From the NCBI RefSeq assembly GCF_021213805.1, contig NZ_JAJQJI010000011.1, forward strand, positions 1 to 64,000: a stretch of DNA of 64,000 nt. The letters run 5' to 3'. The notes beneath the pieces were generated by a model. That model saw only the letters and a list, made by a program, of their open reading frames with translations. It was not told where the DNA came from and did not search any database. Shown here piece after piece: positions 19,608 through 27,618 of this stretch (its first letter is position 1; the number at the start of each line of letters is the position of its first letter). The translations under genes and the position numbers were made by a program. This stretch comes from Mycobacterium sp. MYCO198283. GTDB lineage: Bacteria; Actinomycetota; Actinomycetes; Mycobacteriales; Mycobacteriaceae.

Positions 19608-19837
19608 GGCTGCGAACCGTTCGCCGAGGCCGGCCGACTCTGCGGACCGGCCGCCGATGCCGGCTGCGGGCCCGGCGAGCGCAGCACCCGCAGCCCGACC
19701 AGCGTCGCCGCGCCCACGATCGTCGCGGCCAGCAGCAACCACAGGCCGGCCTGGAGAAACCAGATCCGGCGCTGCACCTTGACCACGCGCTGCTCGACGG
19801 TGCGCGCCGTCCGCAGCGCCCCCCGCACCCGGCTCAC
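19586..19837 (-). CDS. Single-pass membrane protein downstream of DUF3072
   Basis: An 83-residue protein: a basic N-terminus (SRVRGALRTARTVEQRVVKV), one membrane helix around FLQAGLWLLLAATIVGAATL, then an extracytoplasmic Pro/Ser/Gln-rich tail with repeated PxS units. Start GTG 19837 overlaps the DUF3072 stop (GTGA), so it belongs to that operon. Unknown function; low complexity of the tail suggests a linker or cell-wall anchor. Confidence 0.65.
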   Translation of the reverse strand: MSRVRGALRTARTVEQRVVKVQRRIWFLQAGLWLLLAATIVGAATLVGLRVLRSPGPQPASAAGPQSRPASANGSQPQPSAGP

Positions 19838-20046
19838 TGCCCGCGGCCCGTCTGACTCTGCAGCCGGTCGATCAGCTCCGACGCCTGGGCCTTGGTGAGG
19901 TCGTCGGGCACCTGCTCGCCGGCCTCTTGCGCCAGGGTCTGCAGGTAGCTGCGTTGGGCGCCGGTCATCGGCTCGTCGCCGGTCACCCAGTCCGACGGGT
20001 CCTTCTCGGCGTTCTCCTGCGGGGCACGTGCCGCGTCGTCACTCAT
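19834..20046 (-). CDS. DUF3072 small protein
   Basis: A 70-residue hydrophilic protein. It contains DPSDWVTGDEPMTGAQRSYL and the SAP-like end LTKAQASELIDRLQ, which together define DUF3072, common in actinobacteria and possibly nucleic-acid binding. The ATG 20046 lies 41 bp from a perfect 16-bp palindrome (20087-20102). It is followed by a membrane protein in a 4-bp overlap. Confidence 0.85.
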   Translation of the reverse strand: MSDDAARAPQENAEKDPSDWVTGDEPMTGAQRSYLQTLAQEAGEQVPDDLTKAQASELIDRLQSQTGRGQ

Positions 20047-20086
20047 GGTTGTGTCATGCCCACTCCGGACCCGCCGGAATCATGAA

Positions 20087-20102
20087 ATGACATCGATGTC
20101 AT
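20087..20102. promoter_or_regulatory. Perfect 16-bp palindrome upstream of DUF3072
   Basis: The half-site is atgacatc, with no spacer. It sits between the DUF3072 start (20046) and the PAS-ANTAR stop (20108), the right place for an operator or promoter element of the DUF3072 operon. The binding protein is unknown. Confidence 0.55.
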
Positions 20103-20107
20103 GGACG

Positions 20108-20827
20108 TCAGTCGTCGGAGGTCCGTCGGTCCGCGGTGAGCAGCAACCGGTCGTAGGCCTCCCGCTGCGGGAAGGGCTGGGAGACGCTCAGGCCGACGAA
20201 ATCGGCGGCCACCTGCTCGGCCAACGCGCGCAGCTTGGTGTTGGTCTGCTGAGACCGCCACCGCAGCACGTCGAACGCGCGGTCGGCGTCGATGCCGTAG
20301 ACGACCATCATCATGCCCTTGGCCTGTTCGATCGCCGCGCGGCTGGCGGCGATCTCGGCGACCGCCTCGGTCACCAGGATGTCGCGCTCCCGCGCCGACG
20401 CGGTGAGGTCGATGTAGACGCCGTGGATGCCGCCGACCTCACCCTCTTCCACGCGCACCTGATCGCCCACGACGACCACCTCGTGCACCTGCCGGCTGAC
20501 GTCGACGATGCGGTGGCGCGCGCTGAACGCTCGTCCGCGGCGACGCAGGTCCTCGATGAGTGACGTCACCGCGTCGACGTCCTCGGGATGCGGGTGGGAC
20601 AGCACCACCTCGGTCGTGGGTTCGATGGTGCCGGGCTCATAGCCGTACATGCGGTACACCTGCGGCGACCACTCCCAGCGGTCCTCGCCGGGGTGGTAGC
20701 GGAACCATCCCACCAGCTCCGGCGAGCCGGGAACGGACCCTTCGACCTGCGACACGTCGTCCCCCGACACCGCAATCCCGTCGTGACGGGTGACCGCGGC
20801 GCGGGCGGCGGCGTCGGGTTCAGCCAT
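20108..20827 (-). CDS. PAS-ANTAR RNA-binding regulator
   Basis: A 239-residue protein with an N-terminal PAS_3-like domain (residues 35-135; GWFRYHPGEDRWEWSPQV, MYGYEPGTIEPTTEVVL) and a C-terminal ANTAR domain (about 150-210; SRAAIEQAKGMMMVVYGIDA, AFDVLRWRSQQTNTKLRALA). ANTAR domains bind paired RNA hairpins and act as antiterminators; the PAS domain is the sensor. No kinase partner lies next to it. ATG 20827 has aaggatcc upstream. Several such genes are usual in mycobacteria. Confidence 0.88.
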   Translation of the reverse strand: MAEPDAAARAAVTRHDGIAVSGDDVSQVEGSVPGSPELVGWFRYHPGEDRWEWSPQVYRMYGYEPGTIEPTTEVVLSHPHPEDVDAVTSLIEDLRRRGRAFSARHRIVDVSRQVHEVVVVGDQVRVEEGEVGGIHGVYIDLTASARERDILVTEAVAEIAASRAAIEQAKGMMMVVYGIDADRAFDVLRWRSQQTNTKLRALAEQVAADFVGLSVSQPFPQREAYDRLLLTADRRTSDD

Positions 20828-20984
20828 GCATCGGATCCTTCTGCCGTGACGACAACAGCCAGACGTATGACGCCAGGGGCTGGAGCGCACACGGACTCGA
20901 ACCGAAATCTAACGACGCGGCGCGACGGACTCAAGCGAATCCGGGGGGTCGCGGCATCTGCTGTAAGAAGGTCGTCACGAAGGC

Positions 20985-21941
20985 TCAGCGGCGAAGTTGC
21001 GGCAAGACGTCGCGCTCCCAGCTGTCGAAGAAGCCGCCGAGGTCGGGTCCGATCTGCTGCACGTACACCTCGTCGACGCCGGCGTCCAAATACGACCGCA
21101 CCTGAGCCGCATGCTGGTCCGGGTCGGGTCCGCAGGCCACGCTTTCGGCGACCTTCTCCCGCGGCACCAGCGACATCGCATCCTCGAAGTCCTTGGGACG
21201 GGGCAGCGTCTGCGCCAGCTGGCCGGGGAGCTGCTCGTTGGCCCACAGCCGGTGCGCCGCCTCCAGCCCGGCGTCGGCGTCGGTATCCCAGCTCACCTTC
21301 GTGCCGGCCTGCACCGGTTTGTCGCCACCGCCGGCCTCCCGGAAGGCGCGGACCAGGTCGGCGTCGGGCATGGTGGTGCAAAAACCGTCACCGATCCGGC
21401 CCGCCAACTGCGCGGCCTGCGGCCCGAAACCGGAGACGTAGATGGGCACGGGCTGCTCGGGAAGCGTGTAGATGCGGGCCTCCTGCACCTCGTAATAGGT
21501 GCCGTGGTGGCTGATCTCGTCGCCCCGGTGCAGGAGCCGGATGACGTCGACCGCCTCCTCCAACATCTCGAGGCGCACGCCCACCGACGGCCACGGGTCG
21601 CCCAGGATGTGCTCATTGAGGGCCTCGCCGCTGCCCACGCCGAGGACGAAACGGCCGTCGAGCTGCACCGCAGCGGTGGCGGCGGCCTGGGCGATGATCG
21701 CCGGGTGGATGCGCACGGTCGGGCAGGTGACCGCCGTCGACACCGGGAGCGACGTCGCCTCCGAGAGTGCGCCGATCACGCCCCACACGAACGGGCTCTG
21801 ACCCTGGGCGTCGTTCCATGGGTGGAAGTGGTCGGAGATCCACAGCGCGTCGAACCCGGCGGCCTCCGCCCGCTTCGCCTGTTCGACGAGCTCTTTGGGA
21901 CCGAACTGTTCGCAGGACAGGAAGTAACCGATGCTCGCCAT
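20985..21941 (-). CDS. F420-dependent G6PDH-like luciferase-family oxidoreductase
   Basis: A 318-residue TIM-barrel protein of the luciferase-like group. It begins MASIGYFLSCEQFG and has EAAGFDALWISDHFHPWNDA, FVLGVGSGEALNEHILG and AEADAG-type segments typical of the F420-dependent glucose-6-phosphate dehydrogenase subfamily. It probably uses coenzyme F420; the substrate may not be glucose-6-phosphate because the true Fgd is a separate gene in mycobacteria. ATG 21941 is the first start consistent with the family N-terminus. Divergent from the kinase gene at 22025. Confidence 0.82.
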   Translation of the reverse strand: MASIGYFLSCEQFGPKELVEQAKRAEAAGFDALWISDHFHPWNDAQGQSPFVWGVIGALSEATSLPVSTAVTCPTVRIHPAIIAQAAATAAVQLDGRFVLGVGSGEALNEHILGDPWPSVGVRLEMLEEAVDVIRLLHRGDEISHHGTYYEVQEARIYTLPEQPVPIYVSGFGPQAAQLAGRIGDGFCTTMPDADLVRAFREAGGGDKPVQAGTKVSWDTDADAGLEAAHRLWANEQLPGQLAQTLPRPKDFEDAMSLVPREKVAESVACGPDPDQHAAQVRSYLDAGVDEVYVQQIGPDLGGFFDSWERDVLPQLRR

Positions 21942-22024
21942 GGCGGCCGCGTACCCAGCCGGTCCGCCGCTGACGCCCCCAGGTGGACCCATCGGAGGTG
22001 ACGGGAGCGTGACACCATCGCGGG

Positions 22025-22642
22025 ATGCCCACATTCGACGAGGCGGTGGCCGAGGCCCGTGACCTCGCGAGCACCGGCCGGCGGGTGATCCTCGGCATCG
22101 CCGGTCCGCCCGGGGCCGGCAAATCGACCGTCGCAGCGCGGTTCGTCGCCGCCCTCGCCGACCTCGGCGCGGCCTACCTCCCAATGGACGGGTTCCACCT
22201 GTCCAACGCACAGCTGGACCGGCTGGGGCGGCGTGAGCGGAAGGGAGCGCCCGACACCTTCGACGTCGCCGGCTACATCGTGGCGCTGCAACGGGTGCGG
22301 GCAGACCGCGACGACGTCTATGTTCCGCTTTTCGACCGGGACAACGACGCCGCCGAAGCCGCGGCGGGTGTCGTCTCGGCGAGCGCCCGGGTGGTGGTCA
22401 CCGAGGGGAACTACCTCGGGTTGCCGACCCACGGGTGGGACGGGGTGCGTGCGCTCCTGGACCGGTTGTACTACCTGGAGGTGAGCGCCGCCGAGCGGCG
22501 GCGGCGACTGCTCGACCGGCACCTGAGCGGGGGACGCGGACGCGCCGCGGCGCAGCAGTGGGTGCACGACGTCGACGACGTCAACGCGGAGCGGGTGGAC
22601 GTCACGCGGCGGTATACCGACGGGATCCTCACCGTCGATTGA
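22025..22642 (+). CDS. P-loop nucleoside/pantothenate kinase-like protein
   Basis: A 205-residue kinase of the uridine kinase/PanK-like group. Walker A is IAGPPGAGKST (residues 24-34); YLPMDGFHLSNAQLDRLGRR and RKGAPDTFDVAGY are the substrate-binding blocks; VVTEGNYLGL is the second conserved acid block; and the LID-like arginines are in RRRRLLDRHLSGGRGR. Relatives phosphorylate sugars or nucleosides (for example fructose or ribosyl compounds); the actual substrate is not determined. Confidence 0.82.
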   Translation: MPTFDEAVAEARDLASTGRRVILGIAGPPGAGKSTVAARFVAALADLGAAYLPMDGFHLSNAQLDRLGRRERKGAPDTFDVAGYIVALQRVRADRDDVYVPLFDRDNDAAEAAAGVVSASARVVVTEGNYLGLPTHGWDGVRALLDRLYYLEVSAAERRRRLLDRHLSGGRGRAAAQQWVHDVDDVNAERVDVTRRYTDGILTVD

Positions 22643-22715
22643 TGACGTCGTGAGATGTCACGATGGCAAACCCGTCGACTTCGCCGATGGCATGGCGCGC
22701 GGTGTGCCGGTCGGT

Positions 22716-22721
22716 CATAAT
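22716..22721 (+). promoter_or_regulatory. Candidate -10 element (cataat) of leaderless PAS gene
   Basis: The hexamer lies seven bases before GTG 22729. This decides for GTG 22729 against the in-frame ATG at 22663. Confidence 0.5.
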
Positions 22722-22728
22722 CCTCTGC

Positions 22729-23130
22729 GTGGAGGCGCGCAGCGGCGAACCAGTCACCCCGTCACCGACAGCCGTCCTGGAGCAGCTGCCCGCACCGGCG
22801 GTGCTGGAAAGGCTGCCCGTTCCGGTGCTGGCCGTCGGGCCGGACGGCACCGTCCTGTTCGCCAACCCGGCGTTCGCGGAGATGCTCGGTCACGCGCGAG
22901 AGAGCTTGCTGGCGATGACCCTGCCCGAGATCGTCCGCAAACTACCGCCCGACGACGCCGCGGTATCGGGTCTGCGCGCGCGGGCGGACATGGTCGTGGA
23001 GCTGTGCCACGCCGACGGGTCCATCGTGCGCGCCGAGATCAGCCGATCGGAGTTGGTGCGCGGTGACGATTCGGTCGTCTTGGCGACGTTCCGGGATCTG
23101 ACCGAAGAACTGTGGGTGCGCGAACTCTGA
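22729..23130 (+). CDS. Stand-alone PAS domain protein
   Basis: A 133-residue protein consisting almost entirely of one PAS domain (residues 25-130): LERLPVPVLAVGPDGTVLFA with NPAFAEMLGH, then LPEIVRKL, then the C-terminal sheet SVVLATFRDLTEELWV. No output domain is attached. It could sense a ligand or pair with another protein. It is convergent with the TetR gene at 23141. Confidence 0.75.
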   Translation: MEARSGEPVTPSPTAVLEQLPAPAVLERLPVPVLAVGPDGTVLFANPAFAEMLGHARESLLAMTLPEIVRKLPPDDAAVSGLRARADMVVELCHADGSIVRAEISRSELVRGDDSVVLATFRDLTEELWVREL

Positions 23131-23140
23131 GCGCCGGCGC

Positions 23141-23794
23141 TCAGACCGCCGCGCTGCGGTGCCGCAGCGCCTCCCGTGACAGGTACTGCTCGAAGTAGGA
23201 GCGTGAGTCGGCGGTGGTGACGGCGGACAGCACCAGCCGCAGCACCCGCTCCAGGCGGTCGATCAGCATGTCGGCGCCCTCGGCTCGGGCGGCGGTGACG
23301 ATCTGCGAGCCGATGCTCGCACCGACGAGCGCCTCGGCAAGCGTCGCCGGGTCGACCCCGGCGGCGATGTCGCCCTCGTCGATCGCCGTGCGTACGTGCC
23401 GCGCGGCGCTCTCCAACCACCCGCTGTAGGTCTGTCCGGCCGCGGGGGAGAAGCCGCCGAGTGCGTGCGACAGGTGAAAGCCCGCGCGGTTCAGCGGGTT
23501 CGCGCGGAACAGCTCCGCGGCGACGAACACGCCATGCAGGAGGATCTCCAAGGCCGGGGCGTTGGCCTGCGTCGGCCCGGCGACCTCCGCCCGCAGGCTC
23601 CGCATGCTCTCCTCCATCACGGTTTCGGCGACCGCCTGCTTCGACTCGAAGTGGTAGTAGAACGCGCCCTTGGTCACCCCGGCGCGCGCGATGATGTCGC
23701 CGAGGCCGGTGTTGGGATAGCCGACCTCGTTGAACAGGGCCACCGCTGCGTCGAGGATTCTGCGACGGGTGGCGTCCGACCTGGCCTGGCGCAC
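23141..23794 (-). CDS. TetR regulator of gamma-butyrolactone-receptor type (distal copy)
   Basis: A 217-residue regulator. The DNA-binding domain (residues 4-50) reads RRRILDAAVALFNEVGYPNT, GLGDIIARAGVTKGAFYYHF. The ligand domain has the FHLSHALGGFSPAAG and VGASIGSQIV segments seen in ScbR/ArpA-like receptors. In streptomycetes such receptors bind gamma-butyrolactones; in mycobacteria ligands are mostly unknown. Start GTG 23794 is 9 bp after the stop of a second, similar TetR gene, so both are one transcript. Confidence 0.82.
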   Translation of the reverse strand: MRQARSDATRRRILDAAVALFNEVGYPNTGLGDIIARAGVTKGAFYYHFESKQAVAETVMEESMRSLRAEVAGPTQANAPALEILLHGVFVAAELFRANPLNRAGFHLSHALGGFSPAAGQTYSGWLESAARHVRTAIDEGDIAAGVDPATLAEALVGASIGSQIVTAARAEGADMLIDRLERVLRLVLSAVTTADSRSYFEQYLSREALRHRSAAV

Positions 23795-23803
23795 CGGATG
23801 AAT

Positions 23804-24487
23804 TTAGCGCGGTCCGGCGTCTTCCGGCGCGACCGCCGCGTTGCGCAGCGCCTGGCGCGACCGCCGCACCACGAACTGCCGGAAGTAGTCGATGCGGTCC
23901 GGAGCCGTGATCCCCGGCAGCACCAGGTACCAGGCGTCCTCGACGTTCTTGATCAACTCGTCGGGGTGCTCCAGCCGGCTCAGCTGCCGCACGCCGGCGT
24001 ACATCGCGACCAGCAGCCGGCTGATGTCCTCCGGCGTGCGCGTGGGGAGGACGTCGCCCTCGGCGATCGCACGGTCGACCATCGCCGCGAAGCCCAGCAC
24101 CCACTCGTTCCAGATGGTGTCCTGCAGCTCCTCGGTCCGGCCGATCGACTCCAGCAGGTGCAGCCCCGCCCGCGCCATGTCCTGCGTCGCATCCTGCACC
24201 GCGACGTGAAAGGCGACGTCGATCAGCGTCTCCAGGCCCGACAGTCCGCGGCCGAGAATCTCCGTGACCGCCGTGCGGGTCCGGGCGCTGTGTTCGTCGA
24301 TGATCGCGAGCGCCAGTGCGTATTTGGAACGGAAGTGGAAGTACATCGCGCCCTTGGTCACCTGCGCCTCGCGGAGAATGTCGTCGAGGCTGACCAGGCT
24401 GTAGGCCTTGCGGGCGAACTGGCGGGCCGCGGCGGTGAGAATCTGCTCACGGGTCGAGTCCGGCGGCCGGTCCGTCGGTTGACTCAC
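23804..24487 (-). CDS. TetR regulator of gamma-butyrolactone-receptor type (proximal copy)
   Basis: A 227-residue protein with DNA-binding helices TREQILTAAARQFARKAYSL and DDILREAQVTKGAMYFHFRS (the latter the recognition region). The effector domain contains MARAGLHLLESIGRT and EWVLGFAAMVDRAIAEGDVL, again like ScbR/ArpA-type receptors. Start GTG 24487. The two TetR genes are paralogues in tandem. The upstream gap 24488-24778 contains an 8-bp inverted repeat (24514-24545, arms cgcctcgg/ccgaggcg). Confidence 0.82.
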   Translation of the reverse strand: MSQPTDRPPDSTREQILTAAARQFARKAYSLVSLDDILREAQVTKGAMYFHFRSKYALALAIIDEHSARTRTAVTEILGRGLSGLETLIDVAFHVAVQDATQDMARAGLHLLESIGRTEELQDTIWNEWVLGFAAMVDRAIAEGDVLPTRTPEDISRLLVAMYAGVRQLSRLEHPDELIKNVEDAWYLVLPGITAPDRIDYFRQFVVRRSRQALRNAAVAPEDAGPR

Positions 24488-24513
24488 CGTCCTCCGATCA
24501 CCCGTTGGTCGTT

Positions 24514-24545
24514 CGCCTCGGCCTCCGCCGCATGCCGCCGAGGCG
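24514..24545. repeat. Inverted repeat upstream of the tandem TetR genes
   Basis: The 8-bp arms cgcctcgg and ccgaggcg are separated by 16 bases, 27 bp from the TetR start. It could be an operator, though spacing is long for TetR; a hairpin in the leader is the alternative. The rest of the 291-bp gap shows no gene. Confidence 0.35.
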
Positions 24546-24778
24546 GTGCGCTGCGAGCACCTTCGGGCAGCGGTCCCGCCCTGTCAAGTGAGCGGCGGAG
24601 AACCTGCCGCGACCGCCGGGTCGGACGAACCGCAAGTCGAGACGCCGGTAGCAAAACAGCCGAAAGGTCTGTAATCTCGCCTTCGTGACGGATCCTGGTA
24701 TGTGTGCAGGGCGAGCGCCGGCAGGCGGCCGACAGGTCTCCCTCATCCGCGCACGAATCGACCGAAAGAGTCACTGAC

Positions 24779-25597
24779 GTGGAGTGGGACGACGTCGTCG
24801 ACGTCCTCTGCGTCGGGGCCGGCGGCGGCCTCATCGCCGCCGCGATCGCCGCCCTGGACGCCGGTCTCGACGTGGTGATGGCGGACGGTTCCGGTGACGA
24901 CCACCCCGCCACCGCCGAATACTTCGCCGCGCTGGTCGAGGGCCTGGCGCCCGCCGGTCCCGCCGGCGACCTGACGTTGCGCGTCCTGGCCGAACCCGTG
25001 GCTGCCGCGCCGCCGCGTCGGACGCGGCGCAAAGAGGCGCCCGGAACTGTCGAGCCGTTCTACGGGCACCAGCTCAAAGGGTGGGCTGATCAGTGTGTTG
25101 CCGACGACCACGGCGTCATTTACAGCCGGATCGCCAATCGGCCGATGCAGGCGGCGACGCTCCGCAGCGGCGACACGGTGCAGGCGTCCGTCATCGGGTC
25201 GGTCACACTCGACGGTGCAGACGCCTCGTCGACGTTGACGCAGTGGATGACCCGACACGCCGTCGAACGCGGCGTCCGGACGCCGGTGAGCACCCGGCTC
25301 GACCGCCTGGTGTTCGAGGACAGCGACGCCGTGGGCGCGGTGCTGCAGACCGCGAAGGGACCGCGCGCCGTGCGCGTCGACCACGGGATGATCTGCGGAT
25401 CCGCGCGTGGCGACGTCGATGCGCCCTACCGTGTTCCGCCGTTGACCGGCCCGCTCACGGTGCAGGTGGCGGTGGTGAGCCGGCTGGCCAGCCGGCACGG
25501 CCGGCTTGAGCTGCTGGCCGCGGACGAACCGCCGCTGCGGCCGCGCCAGCCGGTGTGCACGGCGTCGCTTCCGCGCCAGCGGCACGCGGTGGCCTGA
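24779..25597 (+). CDS. FAD/NAD-binding flavoprotein-like protein lacking the rest of the enzyme
   Basis: A 272-residue protein starting VEWDDVVDVLCVGAGGGLIA, a Rossmann-type beta-alpha-beta with GAGGG and ALDAGLDVVMADGSGDD, as in succinate dehydrogenase/FAD-binding proteins. The middle (LKGWADQCVADDHGVIYSRI and TLTQWMTRHAVERGVRTPVS) resembles the substrate and helical part of such flavoproteins, but the C-terminal FAD motif is missing, so it is much shorter than the enzymes. GTG 24779 with gaaagag upstream is chosen. Possibly a non-catalytic family member conserved in mycobacteria. Confidence 0.65.
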   Translation: MEWDDVVDVLCVGAGGGLIAAAIAALDAGLDVVMADGSGDDHPATAEYFAALVEGLAPAGPAGDLTLRVLAEPVAAAPPRRTRRKEAPGTVEPFYGHQLKGWADQCVADDHGVIYSRIANRPMQAATLRSGDTVQASVIGSVTLDGADASSTLTQWMTRHAVERGVRTPVSTRLDRLVFEDSDAVGAVLQTAKGPRAVRVDHGMICGSARGDVDAPYRVPPLTGPLTVQVAVVSRLASRHGRLELLAADEPPLRPRQPVCTASLPRQRHAVA

Positions 25598-25603
25598 GCA
25601 CCG

Positions 25604-27451
25604 TCAGCTGGCGCGGGAGTTGCCGAACGGCAGCGGGATCCGGCGTTGCGCCAGCAGCGCCTCCATATGCTGCCCCGTCACGGGCCGCGACAGCAAGAAA
25701 CCCTGCGCCCGGTGACAGCCGTGCGCCAGCAGCGTCAACGCCGCCTCCTCGGTCTCCACGCCCTCGGCGACCAGGTCGAGACCAAAGGCGTCGGCCAGGG
25801 CGATGATCGCGCGCACGATCGCCAGATCCTCGGCGTTACGGCCGAGGTCGCGAACGAAGCTCCGGTCGATCTTCAAGGTGTCGACGGGCAACGACTTCAG
25901 ATGCGACAGCACGCTGTAACCGGTCCCGAAGTCGTCGATCGCCATGCGGACGCCGGCGTCCTTGAGCTCGGCCAGCGTCGAGCGGGTGGTCTCGATGTCC
26001 TGGACCACGATGCTCTCGGTGATCTCCAGGCACACCGAGTCGGCGTCGACGCCGAACTCGGCGATGGTGTCGGCGACCAACCCGACGAAGCCCTCGCTCA
26101 CCAGCTGGACGGGGGAGACGTTGATCCGCAGCACCGCCGTGCGCCCGACGCCGCGACTGCGCCAGCGGCCGAACTCCGCACAGGCTGTGCGCAATACCCA
26201 CCGACCGATCTCCCCGGCGACGTTGATGGACTCTGCCACCCCGATGAACGCGTCCGGCAGCAGCAGCCCGCGGGTCGGATGCCACCACCGCACCAACGCC
26301 TCGGTGGCGAGCACCTCGCCGGTACGCAGATCCACCTCCGGCAGGTATCGCACCACCAGCGAGCCGCTGTCGATGACGCTCTGGAGGTGCAACTCGATGT
26401 CGTTGCGCATCGCAGTGCTCAGGGACATCTCGTCGGAGAAGACGGTGATCTGGTTGCCGCCGGAGTTCTTCGCGTCCAGCACGGCCTGATCGGCCTTGCG
26501 TAACAGGTCCGATGTCGTCTCCTGGCCCGGGATGCCCTGCGCCACACCGACGCTGACCGTCCGGGTCAGTCGCTCGCCGTCGAGGGCCACCCGCTCCCGC
26601 AGCCGCTGTTGCAGCCGCTCGGCCAGCGCCACCGCAGACTCCACCGGCATCGGATCGGCCGGGACGACCACAAATTCGTCACCGCCGAGCCGGGCGATCA
26701 CATCGGCGTCCGACGTCTCCTCGCGCAGCCGCTCGGCGAACACCTTGATGAACCAGTCGCCGGCGTTGTGGCCGAGGTAGTCGTTGATGGCCTTGAGCCG
26801 GTCGAGGTCGAGGAACAGCGCACACACCGGCCCCGGCTGACCCGCCGCCAGCCGGTTGTCGAGGTGCGTGAGCAGGGCGCGCCGGTTGTACACGCCGGTG
26901 AGGTCGTCGTGATCGGCCAGGTACCGCAGTTGTTCTTCGGCGGCGATGCGCGCCTGCACCTGCGCGAACAGCGAGGAGATGGCCTCGAGTGCGTTGAGCT
27001 CCGAGGGCTTCCATTCGCGGTCACCGTGTTTGATGAAGCCGAGCGTCCCCGTGGTGACATCGCCGGAGATGAGCGGCGTGGCTGCCATCGACGTCTGCCG
27101 AACCTGCCGCGCCGACTCGATGGTCTTCTGATAATCGTCGTTCGCGGGATCGGGCCGAAAGACGACCGGTGTCTTGGTGTGCTCCGACACCGCGAAGATC
27201 GGGTCGGCGTCGTCGAAGTAGATGAGGCTCAACGGATCCGGGTCGGGGACGTCGGGGCGCTCTGGCCACTCGGCGACGAGCCTTGACGCGCGGATGGCGT
27301 GGTCGTTGTACCGCAGAAAGCTCACGTCGACGTCGAAGACCGCAACGAGATCGCGGAGGACCTCCTGGCTGATCCGGGCAGACGTCGCGGCGGTTGCTGC
27401 CATGAGTTTGGCGGCCACCGCGGTCACAACCAGGTCAAGGCTCCGAGCCAT
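25604..27451 (-). CDS. dcpA: GAF-GGDEF-EAL bifunctional c-di-GMP enzyme (DcpA type)
   Basis: A 615-residue cytosolic enzyme that can make and break cyclic di-GMP. Domains are GAF (about 25-165), GGDEF (about 185-345, active site RLGGDEF intact) and EAL (about 360-605, with TEALVRW, RINVSPVQL, LEITES, DDFGTGYS and EGVETEE all intact). The inhibitory I-site normally RxxD before GGDEF is SDAD here, so product inhibition may be lost. Architecture and length match Rv1354c and the M. smegmatis DcpA. ATG 27451 has ggaggaaat upstream. It is divergent from the P450 gene. Confidence 0.93.
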   Translation of the reverse strand: MARSLDLVVTAVAAKLMAATAATSARISQEVLRDLVAVFDVDVSFLRYNDHAIRASRLVAEWPERPDVPDPDPLSLIYFDDADPIFAVSEHTKTPVVFRPDPANDDYQKTIESARQVRQTSMAATPLISGDVTTGTLGFIKHGDREWKPSELNALEAISSLFAQVQARIAAEEQLRYLADHDDLTGVYNRRALLTHLDNRLAAGQPGPVCALFLDLDRLKAINDYLGHNAGDWFIKVFAERLREETSDADVIARLGGDEFVVVPADPMPVESAVALAERLQQRLRERVALDGERLTRTVSVGVAQGIPGQETTSDLLRKADQAVLDAKNSGGNQITVFSDEMSLSTAMRNDIELHLQSVIDSGSLVVRYLPEVDLRTGEVLATEALVRWWHPTRGLLLPDAFIGVAESINVAGEIGRWVLRTACAEFGRWRSRGVGRTAVLRINVSPVQLVSEGFVGLVADTIAEFGVDADSVCLEITESIVVQDIETTRSTLAELKDAGVRMAIDDFGTGYSVLSHLKSLPVDTLKIDRSFVRDLGRNAEDLAIVRAIIALADAFGLDLVAEGVETEEAALTLLAHGCHRAQGFLLSRPVTGQHMEALLAQRRIPLPFGNSRAS

Positions 27452-27618
27452 ATATTTCCTCCGGTGTCATTTTCACCCGGCAAGCCGCCCGATGTCTGCA
27501 TACCGCGCCTAACTAAATCCATAGTTCGTCGCAGTCGTCGGGTTGCGGCGCCCCACGCGGCGATAACGCTAGGCTTCCTATCTAATCGGGTGTCTACCGA
27601 GCTGATCCTGGAGGACCC
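27452..27618. promoter_or_regulatory. Divergent promoter region between dcpA and P450
   Basis: An AT-richer 167-bp gap. It contains ctaggcttcctatctaat (about 27570-27587) as a likely -10 region for the P450 direction and, on the minus strand, tatgca-like sequence and ggaggaaat before dcpA. The segment gcctaactaa (27506-27515) resembles half an IdeR site only. Confidence 0.4.

Noticed and set aside
27506..27524. IdeR box upstream of dcpA/P450
   Set aside because: Only one half-site resembles the consensus; the other half does not match.
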